Source: Leptospira selangorensis
GTDB lineage: Bacteria; Spirochaetota; Leptospiria; Leptospirales; Leptospiraceae
Direction: 5' to 3'
Length of the DNA: 64,000 bases
Assembly (NCBI RefSeq): GCF_004769405.1
Contig: NZ_RQES01000012.1
Span: 62,001 to 126,000, forward strand
Below the pieces are notes generated by a model. That model had not been told where the DNA came from, ran no database searches, and saw nothing but the letters and a program-made list of their open reading frames with translations. The first letter of the stretch is position 1. Every line of letters starts with the position of its first letter. The translations under genes and the position numbers were made by a program. Shown here in pieces: positions 56,445 to 64,000 of the stretch.

Positions 56445-57181
56445 TAAACCTTGATCTTTAAGGCCTTTAATAATTGTTTCGCAGCGTCTTGTTCCGCGAA
56501 CTTTTTATTCTTTCCCTTACCTTCCGCGGAGTATTTGTCCCGGATGGATACACTAACGTAAAATGTCTTTTCGTGATCCGGGCCTATCTCTTTTAGTAAT
56601 CTGTAGGAAGGTAGAAGTTTGAATTTTTTTTGGCAAATTTCCTGGAGGATGGATTTATAATCCGTGGCCTCTCTTACCTTATCGGAATTTTTAACGTAAT
56701 CTATAAGATGTTGGAGTATAAACTTCTCCGCAGCTTCCATTCCTTGGTCTAAATAAATAGCTCCGACCAAAGATTCGAATAGGTTTGCCCCCAATTTTTT
56801 TTGGGCGCCCCCCTGACCTTCTCCTCTTCCTAATAAAACGTAAGAAGTCAGTCCCAGTTTTTCGCTGAGTCCGTTTAACATTGCTGTAGAAACCAAGGTT
56901 GCTTTTTTTCTGGAAAGTTCTCCTTCATTTGCAGAAGGATTTGTCCTGTATAAATATTTTGCGACCACGAGTCCGAGAACTGAATCTCCTAAGAACTCAA
57001 GTCTTTCATTGTCTTCTTTGTACTGTGGATTTTCGTTCCGAAAAGAACTATGTATGAATGCGATTTCTAAATAAGAAGGTTTATTAAATTTTAAACCAAG
57101 CTCGGACGCAAGTAGAGAAGGATCCTTTCTATTCTTAGGATCAGTCTTATTTTGATTCTGATTGTGTTTTTTTTTTATCAA
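56444..57181 (-). CDS. rnc: Ribonuclease III
   Basis: 245 residues. Cleaves double-stranded RNA in rRNA precursors and mRNA leaders. The catalytic motif NERLEFLGDSVLGLVV is intact, with further acidic residues in LGANLFESLVGAIYLDQG; a C-terminal dsRNA-binding domain (about 170-245) ends QDAAKQLLKALK. The only usable start before the domain is the TTG at 57181; it lacks a ribosome binding site and lies in the 3' arm of a perfect 10-bp stem (57173-57196), followed by a run of ten A's. An N-terminal Lys/Asn-rich tail (about 1-25) precedes the fold. Confidence 0.92.
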   Translation of the reverse strand: MIKKKHNQNQNKTDPKNRKDPSLLASELGLKFNKPSYLEIAFIHSSFRNENPQYKEDNERLEFLGDSVLGLVVAKYLYRTNPSANEGELSRKKATLVSTAMLNGLSEKLGLTSYVLLGRGEGQGGAQKKLGANLFESLVGAIYLDQGMEAAEKFILQHLIDYVKNSDKVREATDYKSILQEICQKKFKLLPSYRLLKEIGPDHEKTFYVSVSIRDKYSAEGKGKNKKFAEQDAAKQLLKALKIKV

Positions 57182-57196
57182 AGGATTTTGATAAAA
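57173..57196 (-). promoter_or_regulatory. Hairpin enclosing the rnc start codon
   Basis: Perfect 10-base arms TTTTATCAAA / TTTGATAAAA with loop ATCC (minus strand). The rnc TTG lies in the 3' arm. It is followed by A's, not T's, so it is not a terminator for this strand. Confidence 0.55.
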
Positions 57197-57214
57197 GGAA
57201 TGGAAGAAAGACTT

Positions 57215-57236
57215 CCGAGTTCCCTAAAGAACCCGG
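57215..57236 (-). terminator. Weak terminator-like hairpin between acpP and rnc
   Basis: Arms CCGGGTTC / GAACTCGG (minus strand; one G-T pair) with a 6-base loop, followed by a T/C-rich but interrupted run. It could attenuate read-through from acpP or be an RNA-processing site. Confidence 0.4.
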
Positions 57237-57248
57237 AGGTCTAGTCAA

Positions 57249-57482
57249 TTAGGACTTTAGAGTGTCGATGAACTTAATTACGTCTCCGACGGTTTGGATC
57301 TTTTCAGCATCCTCATCGGAAATTTCAACGCCAAACTCTTCTTCAAGAGCCATAACGAGTTCAACTGTGTCAAGAGAGTCTGCACCAAGGTCATCAATGA
57401 AGTGTGCTTCAGGAGTCACTTCTGACTCATCCACTCCAAGTTGCTCAACGATAATAGACTTAATCTTTTCGAAATCTGCCAT
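57249..57482 (-). CDS. acpP: Acyl carrier protein
   Basis: 77 residues, the standard length. It carries growing acyl chains on a phosphopantetheine attached to the Ser of [11 protein letters not shown]. It is strongly acidic, as usual ([15 protein letters not shown]). The ATG at 57482 is used, not the longer frame to 57500, because GGAGG stands 6 bases upstream and the protein fits the family. It has its own leader after the fabG terminator, with three inverted repeats. Together with plsX and fabG it forms the fatty-acid synthesis region. Confidence 0.97.
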   Translation of the reverse strand: MADFEKIKSIIVEQLGVDESEVTPEAHFIDDLGADSLDTVELVMALEEEFGVEISDEDAEKIQTVGDVIKFIDTLKS

Positions 57483-57494
57483 TTGTTTCCTCCG

Positions 57495-57510
57495 TACCAC
57501 CGAAGTGGTA
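57495..57510 (-). promoter_or_regulatory. UUCG-capped hairpin next to the acpP ribosome binding site
   Basis: Minus strand TACCAC-TTCG-GTGGTA, giving a C(UUCG)G tetraloop, a very stable RNA cap. It ends one base before the GGAGG of acpP and could protect the mRNA or affect ribosome access. Confidence 0.55.
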
Positions 57511-57533
57511 TGTAAGTTTTAGTTAGGTTTAGA

Positions 57534-57585
57534 ATCGGGGATGAATTCATCCACCGATTTTTAAACATTTTTTTCTCAAATGTTT
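57534..57585. promoter_or_regulatory. Tandem inverted repeats in the acpP leader region
   Basis: Two elements: 57534-57558, nearly perfect 12-base arms around GATGAATTCATC with one extra base in one arm; and 57563-57585, perfect arms AAACATTT/AAATGTTT with a 7-base loop. They are candidate operators or leader structures. The rest of the 57586-57862 stretch shows no gene; a 10-base palindrome CGTTCGAACG is at 57786. Confidence 0.45.
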
Positions 57586-57862
57586 TGGCAAGCGATAACG
57601 GATTGGAAACGGGAAAAAAACAGAATATTATCCGATTTTCTTTTTCATATTTTTTTCAAAGAAGACGTTCTATAACTTACGTATTGGATCGACTTAATGG
57701 ATCAAAAATTCCAGCCCAGTCCCATATTCAAATAATCAAAAAGTCACATTTCTAATATTTGATATTGAGACTGTTCTCGATCATTCGTTCGAACGGCGTT
57801 CGGATTTATAATTTTATGGAACATTACGAGAATCTTTCTAAGAAAGGTTTGATTGGTTCTGC

Positions 57863-57893
57863 AAAAAAACAAAAGCCCGGAAAATTCCGGGCT
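57863..57893 (-). terminator. Terminator after fabG
   Basis: AGCCCGGAA / TTCCGGGCT inverted repeat (57874-57893), followed on the minus strand by a T-rich run. It separates fabG from acpP. Confidence 0.88.
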
Positions 57894-57926
57894 TTCTACC
57901 TATTATTCAGATTAAGATCTGAAGTA

Positions 57927-58691
57927 TTAGGCTTGGACTCCTGGGAGGAATCCCCCACCGTTCACTTCGATCAATTGTCCTGTAATGAAAGAGGAAATAT
58001 CGGAAGCTAAGAACGCGATAGTATTCGCGATATCATCCGGTTGTCCTGCTCTTTTTAAAGGGATTGCAGCTACCATTGCAGTGCGGATCTTTTCAGGGAT
58101 CGCGTCTGTCATTTCAGTAGCGATAAATCCTGGAGCGATCGCATTACAACGGATCTTACGACCAGCCATTTCCAAAGCGACTGCTTTAGTCAGACCGATC
58201 ACCCCTGCTTTAGAAGCGGAGTAGTTGGTTTGTCCAATATTTCCGTTCACTCCTGCGATGGAGGAAAGGTTGATGATGGATCCACCATTAGGATTTTTTG
58301 CCATAAATTTAATAGCGGATTGAATACAGTTGAAAGTTCCAGTCAGGTTCACTGCGATTACAGCATCCCACTGTTCTTGTTTCATTCTAAGCATAAGAGT
58401 ATCTTTAGTGATACCTGCGTTATTCACTAGAATGTCTATTGAACCGAAATTATCCACAACAGCTTGGATACCAGCTTGAGCGGATTCTGCGTTCGCTACG
58501 TTTACAGCGACTCCGATTGCTTTTACACCTGTAGCTTTTGCGATTTCGTCCGCAGTAGCTTTACTTGCCTCTTCGTTTAAGTCGGCAATGACAACGTTGG
58601 CGCCTGCTTGCGCGAGTTTAAGAGCGGTTGCTTTACCGATTCCGCGGGCAGCCCCGGTTATAATGGCGTTTTTGCCTTTCAAATCGATCAT
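57927..58691 (-). CDS. fabG: 3-Oxoacyl-[acyl-carrier-protein] reductase
   Basis: 254 residues, classical SDR. It reduces beta-ketoacyl-ACP with NADPH in fatty acid elongation. NADPH motif TGAARGIGKA (12-21), NNAG (about 90), catalytic Ser in NLSSIAG, and YSASK (Tyr/Lys). AAGGAA lies before the ATG. Context (plsX upstream, acpP downstream) supports FabG rather than a different SDR. The 104-bp gap to plsX contains a small GGGTG/CACCC hairpin. Confidence 0.93.
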   Translation of the reverse strand: MIDLKGKNAIITGAARGIGKATALKLAQAGANVVIADLNEEASKATADEIAKATGVKAIGVAVNVANAESAQAGIQAVVDNFGSIDILVNNAGITKDTLMLRMKQEQWDAVIAVNLTGTFNCIQSAIKFMAKNPNGGSIINLSSIAGVNGNIGQTNYSASKAGVIGLTKAVALEMAGRKIRCNAIAPGFIATEMTDAIPEKIRTAMVAAIPLKRAGQPDDIANTIAFLASDISSFITGQLIEVNGGGFLPGVQA

Positions 58692-58795
58692 TGGTTTTTT
58701 CCTTACCAGATTCTGCGGTTAGCGTATTTTTAGGGCCTGGGGGGTCAAGTGATTCTGGGTGTAGCGTTCACCCTGGGAGACTCAGAGAGCAGAGT

Positions 58796-59800
58796 TTAGA
58801 ACTTGGCCTTCTCTATATCTTCTTTGATGCGCTGGTTCACGTCCCTTTCGGCACATTCTACCACCACTCGGATCGCATTTCGAACCGCATGTGCATTCGA
58901 AGAACCATGCCCTATCAAACAGGTCCCTTCTACACCAAGTAGAAGTGCTCCGCCGTATTCAGCATAATCCAATCTTTTCTTGATCGCAGTAAATGTTGGT
59001 TTGAGAAGAAGTGCCCCTGTCTGTGCAAGACTGGATTGAGCGATACTCTCCCTAAGCACAGCGAATATGGATTTGGAAAGACCTTCGGTTGCCTTTAGGA
59101 CTATATTTCCTACGAAGCCGTCGCAGACCACAACGTCCACGTCTCTTCCTCCACCATACAGATCTCGTCCTTCTACATTTCCTACAAAATCGATCGGTAG
59201 TTTTTTAATATATTCGAAAGCCTTTAAGGTGATTGAATTTCCCTTCTTATCTTCTTCTCCATTTGATAAGATCCCAACCTTGGGTTTATGGATATTGAAG
59301 ATCAGTCTGGAATAAATCTCTCCCATGATCGCGAATTGTGCCAGATACTCAGGCTTACAATCCACGTTCGCACCGGCATCTAAAAGAAGCGTAGGAGCTC
59401 CTTTCTCTCTTGGAATAGGAGCAGCAATAGGAGGTCTAAGAACACCTGGAATTCTTCCTAAATACAATAATGCAGCCGCCATAGTGGCTCCAGTATTTCC
59501 GGGAGAGAACATACCAACACAGGTTTTATCAGCGACTAGTTGAGCCGCTTGCACAACGGAAGAATCTTCCATGGCACGCACCGCGATGGAAGGAGAATCG
59601 TTCATGCCTATAATTTCACTGGCGTGAACAATCCTGATCTTGTTTGTATCGTATTCGTATTTGAGGAGGGCCTCGCTGAGATCTTCTTCTTTCCCAACGA
59701 GAATGACATTTCTGCCGTCTTGATTTACCGCGTTAACGGCACCTTCTACGATCCTATCAGGACCGTAGTCGCCGCTCATTGCATCGACGGCGACCCACAT
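58796..59800 (-). CDS. plsX: Phosphate acyltransferase PlsX
   Basis: 334 residues. Makes acyl-phosphate from acyl-ACP and phosphate, the donor for PlsY in phospholipid synthesis. Signatures: N-terminal [40 protein letters not shown], and [19 protein letters not shown]. It starts 5 bp after rpmF and is followed by fabG: the common rpmF-plsX-fab order. Confidence 0.96.
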   Translation of the reverse strand: MWVAVDAMSGDYGPDRIVEGAVNAVNQDGRNVILVGKEEDLSEALLKYEYDTNKIRIVHASEIIGMNDSPSIAVRAMEDSSVVQAAQLVADKTCVGMFSPGNTGATMAAALLYLGRIPGVLRPPIAAPIPREKGAPTLLLDAGANVDCKPEYLAQFAIMGEIYSRLIFNIHKPKVGILSNGEEDKKGNSITLKAFEYIKKLPIDFVGNVEGRDLYGGGRDVDVVVCDGFVGNIVLKATEGLSKSIFAVLRESIAQSSLAQTGALLLKPTFTAIKKRLDYAEYGGALLLGVEGTCLIGHGSSNAHAVRNAIRVVVECAERDVNQRIKEDIEKAKF

Positions 59801-59805
59801 ATTGA

Positions 59806-60006
59806 TTAGTTCTCTTCGCTAGTCTTCCTGACTTTCGGTTCTACCACTACACGGTCTTTGTAAAAACCGCAAACAGGGCAGATTCTATGAGGAGGTCTGA
59901 AGGAATTACAGTTCGGGCAAGGAACTAGATTCGGTTTGCCGATCGCATGATGGGCCCGTTTCATCCTCACTTTTGATTTAGATTTTCGTCTCTTAGGAAC
60001 TGCCAT
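59806..60006 (-). CDS. rpmF: 50S ribosomal protein L32
   Basis: 66 residues. Starts [20 protein letters not shown], the L32 hallmark, and carries a zinc ribbon CPNC...CPVC (Cys30/33, 43/46). A short acidic tail extends it slightly. No strong ribosome binding site is seen. It leads plsX by 5 bp and follows hisG by 56 bp. Confidence 0.97.
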   Translation of the reverse strand: MAVPKRRKSKSKVRMKRAHHAIGKPNLVPCPNCNSFRPPHRICPVCGFYKDRVVVEPKVRKTSEEN

Positions 60007-60062
60007 TGTTTTTCTCTATAGATAATGTCGATTTACGACTATGTTTTTTTTAAAGGCGGAAT

Positions 60063-60692
60063 TCACAACTGTTTTTCGGTCAAAGCGAATGATTCTAAGA
60101 ATTCCCCTACTTCCGCCCGTTTTGTGTATAAGGCGGATCGGTTAAATACCAATCTCGCCGTGGATTCCATAATAATTTCAACTTCTTCCAGATTATTGGC
60201 TCTGAGAGTCCCGCCTGTGGACACTAAATCCACGATACAATCGGATAATCCCACCAAAGGAGCGAGCTCAATACTTCCGTAAAGTTTGATGATCTCGCAA
60301 TTAATCCCTTTTTTCAGAAAGAAGTCCTTGGCGATATTCGGATATTTTGTCGCCACACGAACCTTTCTTTCCCCAGAGCTAAGGCTCCAACCTTTTGGGC
60401 CAGCTACTGAAAGCCTACATTTCCCTATCGCTAAATCCAAGGGAAGAAGAAGGTCATAACCACCTTCCAATAATACGTCCCATCCCACAATACCGGCATC
60501 TGCGGAATTCTGTTCCACGTAAGTCGCCACGTCTTGGGAACGGACCAGTAGTATACGGACCTTTCCTTTCGGATCTTTATATATAAGTTCTTTGGAATCG
60601 GGATCGGGACGGCCGGAAAGCCATCCCCTTTCAAGCATAAGTTCTATGCTGTCTTCGGCAAGCCGTCCTTTCGGAAGGGCCAAAGTCAGCAT
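60063..60692 (-). CDS. hisG: ATP phosphoribosyltransferase, short form
   Basis: 209 residues. First step of histidine synthesis (ATP + PRPP). The N-terminus [19 protein letters not shown] and the PRPP-binding [18 protein letters not shown] are diagnostic. At this length it lacks the C-terminal regulatory domain of the long form (about 300), so it belongs to the short form that needs the partner HisZ. No hisZ is in the window. Its ATG directly follows the TPR-protein stop (TAA ATG). Confidence 0.95.
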   Translation of the reverse strand: MLTLALPKGRLAEDSIELMLERGWLSGRPDPDSKELIYKDPKGKVRILLVRSQDVATYVEQNSADAGIVGWDVLLEGGYDLLLPLDLAIGKCRLSVAGPKGWSLSSGERKVRVATKYPNIAKDFFLKKGINCEIIKLYGSIELAPLVGLSDCIVDLVSTGGTLRANNLEEVEIIMESTARLVFNRSALYTKRAEVGEFLESFALTEKQL

Positions 60693-61430
60693 TTAGTTTA
60701 CCTGGCTGCTTTTTAGTAGAAGATAAGTAGCTAGTTCTCTAACTGCTTTAAATTCTTCGGAAGGAGAAGCGATGTCTTGGTCCAAAACTTTTTTAAGTAG
60801 ATCGACTGCTTCTTCTTTTTTGCCGTTTTCTAATTTCAAACGACCTGCTTGGTAAAGGCTCCAAGCGTAAAATCCAGAAACATTCTTGCGGCTGCTTAAA
60901 AGAGAAACGGAAACTCCGTAATCTGATTCTGCTTCCGTGAGTTGGTTTGCACTTTCTCTATAATTTCCTGCGATATAAAAATAGTAAGCCTTCACTTCCG
61001 GAAGCTCGTCTATTTTTTTACCTGCAAATTCTAACTTCTCTGCCGCTTTTTGGTATTCTCCGTTTTTAGCGTATAGATCTCCCAAAGTTTTGGAAAGTCT
61101 GATATCTAAAGAAGGGGAACTATAAGTAGAAGCAATAGTTTCGTATTTTTTGATCTTATCAGCGATCTCTGTCATTGGAGAAAGAGCCAACTCCTTCTCC
61201 ACTTTTTCGATGGCGAGGGTGCCCTTACGGAATTGTTCTGCTCTGTATTCGTTCCAGCTAACAACAACCAGAACGGTTACGAATAAAACACCTACTCCGA
61301 ATAAAACCTGCTTTTTATTCTCTCCAATCTTGGAGAATAAAATCGCAAAAAATCTTTCTGCTCCGGTTAGACCTGGATAAGGATCTATATCCGTAATAGA
61401 AGCACCTGTTTTAGGTTCGAATCGTTTCAT
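60693..61430 (-). CDS. Membrane-anchored TPR protein, YfgM-like
   Basis: 245 residues. A single membrane helix at about 40-60 (VLFGVGVLFVTVLVVVSW) with a cytoplasmic N-terminus, then TPR-like helices outside (about 90-235). Architecture matches YfgM, an ancillary SecYEG/chaperone partner, but similarity is structural rather than by motif. It lies 21 bp after rpsA and directly abuts hisG. Confidence 0.65.
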   Translation of the reverse strand: MKRFEPKTGASITDIDPYPGLTGAERFFAILFSKIGENKKQVLFGVGVLFVTVLVVVSWNEYRAEQFRKGTLAIEKVEKELALSPMTEIADKIKKYETIASTYSSPSLDIRLSKTLGDLYAKNGEYQKAAEKLEFAGKKIDELPEVKAYYFYIAGNYRESANQLTEAESDYGVSVSLLSSRKNVSGFYAWSLYQAGRLKLENGKKEEAVDLLKKVLDQDIASPSEEFKAVRELATYLLLKSSQVN

Positions 61431-61451
61431 CCAAAACTCCGAGAGTCGTCC

Positions 61452-63134
<1,683 letters not shown>

Positions 63135-63165
63135 ACGGATTGAAATACTCGGTGTTTGATTGGGA

Positions 63166-63879
63166 TTAGTGCGAATCGTTATAAATGCCAGAGTCTAGGC
63201 ACCCAAGGATCTTACTAATTACACTATTTTTTGGCAGGTTATCTGTGTCAATGAGGATTGCGTCCTCCGCTTTCCGGAGGGGGGCGATTTCTCTTTCCGT
63301 ATCGGATTTGTCACGGATAACGATCTCTTTTTCGATTTCTTCTAAATCCGAACGAATACCTTGCTCTAATAATTGATTATATCTTCTTTCTGCTCTAACT
63401 CTGGAAGAAGCCGTCAGAAAGAATTTGTAACGAGCGTCCGGAAATACATGGGTACCTATGTCTCTACCGTCCATCACCAGGCGATGAGTTTGAGATAATA
63501 TTCTCAATTGAGAATTTACGAATTCTCTGAAGACAGCTTTGTCGGCTATGTATTTGATCTCTCTTGTAATCTCGGGAGTTCTGATATCTGTGGAAACATC
63601 TTCTCCATTTAAGAAGATATGATTTTCCCCTGTTTCTGAAAATTCACAGAAAATTTCTACACCTTCCGTGAGTGGTAGGAACTCCTTACCGGATAACCAA
63701 TCGGAAAAGGAAATAGAAGAATTTTTAGATTTATAGATCTTATAAATATGAAGAGTTAATGCGCGGTAAAATGCTCCCGAATCCAAATATTCGAATCCAA
63801 GTTTTTTAGAAAGTTCACGAGCTACCGTGCTCTTGCCTGTCCCGGCAGGCCCATCTAATGCGATTACGTTTTCCGTCAT
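63166..63879 (-). CDS. cmk: Cytidylate kinase
   Basis: 237 residues. Phosphorylates CMP and dCMP. P-loop [11 protein letters not shown] (10-20), [10 protein letters not shown], and the [12 protein letters not shown] segment are diagnostic. Its ATG overlaps the aroA stop (ATGA), and rpsA follows after 31 bp. Confidence 0.96.
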   Translation of the reverse strand: MTENVIALDGPAGTGKSTVARELSKKLGFEYLDSGAFYRALTLHIYKIYKSKNSSISFSDWLSGKEFLPLTEGVEIFCEFSETGENHIFLNGEDVSTDIRTPEITREIKYIADKAVFREFVNSQLRILSQTHRLVMDGRDIGTHVFPDARYKFFLTASSRVRAERRYNQLLEQGIRSDLEEIEKEIVIRDKSDTEREIAPLRKAEDAILIDTDNLPKNSVISKILGCLDSGIYNDSH

Positions 63880-64000
63880 TGCATAAAACCTTCCAATAAA
63901 GATTCGAATCCAGGAAAAGAAGTTTCAATCCAAGAAGTTTCATCCGGATGAATTTCCAAACCGCTCACTGCTTTTAGGATCATAAAACTCATCGCGATCC
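63876..64000 (-). CDS. aroA: 3-Phosphoshikimate 1-carboxyvinyltransferase (C-terminal fragment)
   Basis: Only the last 41 codons are in the window; the rest lies beyond the right edge. The reading frame gives [16 protein letters not shown], then [19 protein letters not shown], ending GFMQ. This matches the AroA C-terminus, where DHRxAM precedes the final CxxxSFPxF segment. The stop TGA overlaps the cmk ATG by four bases. The aroA-cmk-rpsA order supports the call. It would make EPSP in the shikimate pathway. Confidence 0.85.
   Translation of the reverse strand, partial: IAMSFMILKAVSGLEIHPDETSWIETSFPGFESLLEGFMQ

Noticed and set aside
57759..58010. 83-codon plus-strand open frame in the acpP/fabG spacer
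   Set aside because: Spans the fabG terminator and fabG coding sequence on the wrong strand; composition is not protein-like.

Overview
The window looks like a chromosomal segment from a spirochaete of the genus Leptospira. The support is a flaA2-flaA1 pair for the flagellar sheath behind a small PUR-domain gene, a GreA factor fused to a long helical N-terminal domain, many exported lipoproteins with spirochaete-type lipoboxes, and frequent TTG/GTG starts. Base composition looks moderate (roughly 40-43% G+C by eye, not computed), higher than classic pathogenic Leptospira. That hints at an intermediate or saprophytic lineage, but this is inference. No tRNA, rRNA, CRISPR array, transposase or phage gene was seen. 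This is ordinary, densely packed backbone.

Layout. 1-2098 is the 3' part of a heavy-metal RND pump. 2108-13707 (minus) holds an STAS protein, an AsmA-like inner-membrane protein, a lipoprotein that resembles YnbE joined to YdbL (DUF1318), and a 2,527-residue lipoprotein with a beta-propeller, TPRs and CHAT-like regions. 13906-18875 (plus) has a GT2 glycosyltransferase, a GT-C-like membrane protein and a PAS sensor kinase. After a short repeat-bearing spacer, 19061-29140 (minus) holds a fatty acid hydroxylase-family enzyme, a membrane AraC regulator, a Rossmann-fold protein, purB, a divergent kinase-like protein, an OppA-type lipoprotein, rel and nadC. 29286-32938 is fur-tgt-STAS-LysM lipoprotein. 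33076-35536 is an LptE-like lipoprotein divergent from an M23 peptidase. 35608-38385 is the greA fusion, and 38728-40675 the PUR-flaA2-flaA1 operon. 40835-44771 is rnd-like/radA plus two exported or membrane proteins. 44878-49212 (plus) has a GH36 glycosidase, a small lipoprotein and a DUF4105-like exported protein. 49195-52126 (minus) is an HDAC-like enzyme, an unknown protein and a response-regulator/PP2C phosphatase, head to head with pyk. 53563-64000 is mostly a minus-strand housekeeping series: aroA(partial)-cmk-rpsA-TPR protein-hisG-rpmF-plsX-fabG, then acpP-rnc-NUDIX-aroB-mscS.

How parts work together. plsX, fabG and acpP supply acyl chains for lipids. The AsmA-like/DUF1318 pair and the LptE-like lipoprotein belong to envelope lipid or LPS traffic. 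Two STAS antagonists and one SpoIIE-type phosphatase are the pieces of partner-switching control. Rel, Fur, the PAS kinase and the AraC protein add stress and nutrient control.

Most notable items: the AsmA-like/YnbE-YdbL-like gene pair followed by the giant CHAT-like lipoprotein; the protein-kinase-like orphan; the structured leaders of acpP and rnc (an rnc start codon buried in a perfect 10-bp stem); and head-to-head HDAC/pyk genes with two bases between their start codons. Start codons were moved from the longest open frame wherever a ribosome binding site, signal peptide or promoter position favoured it.
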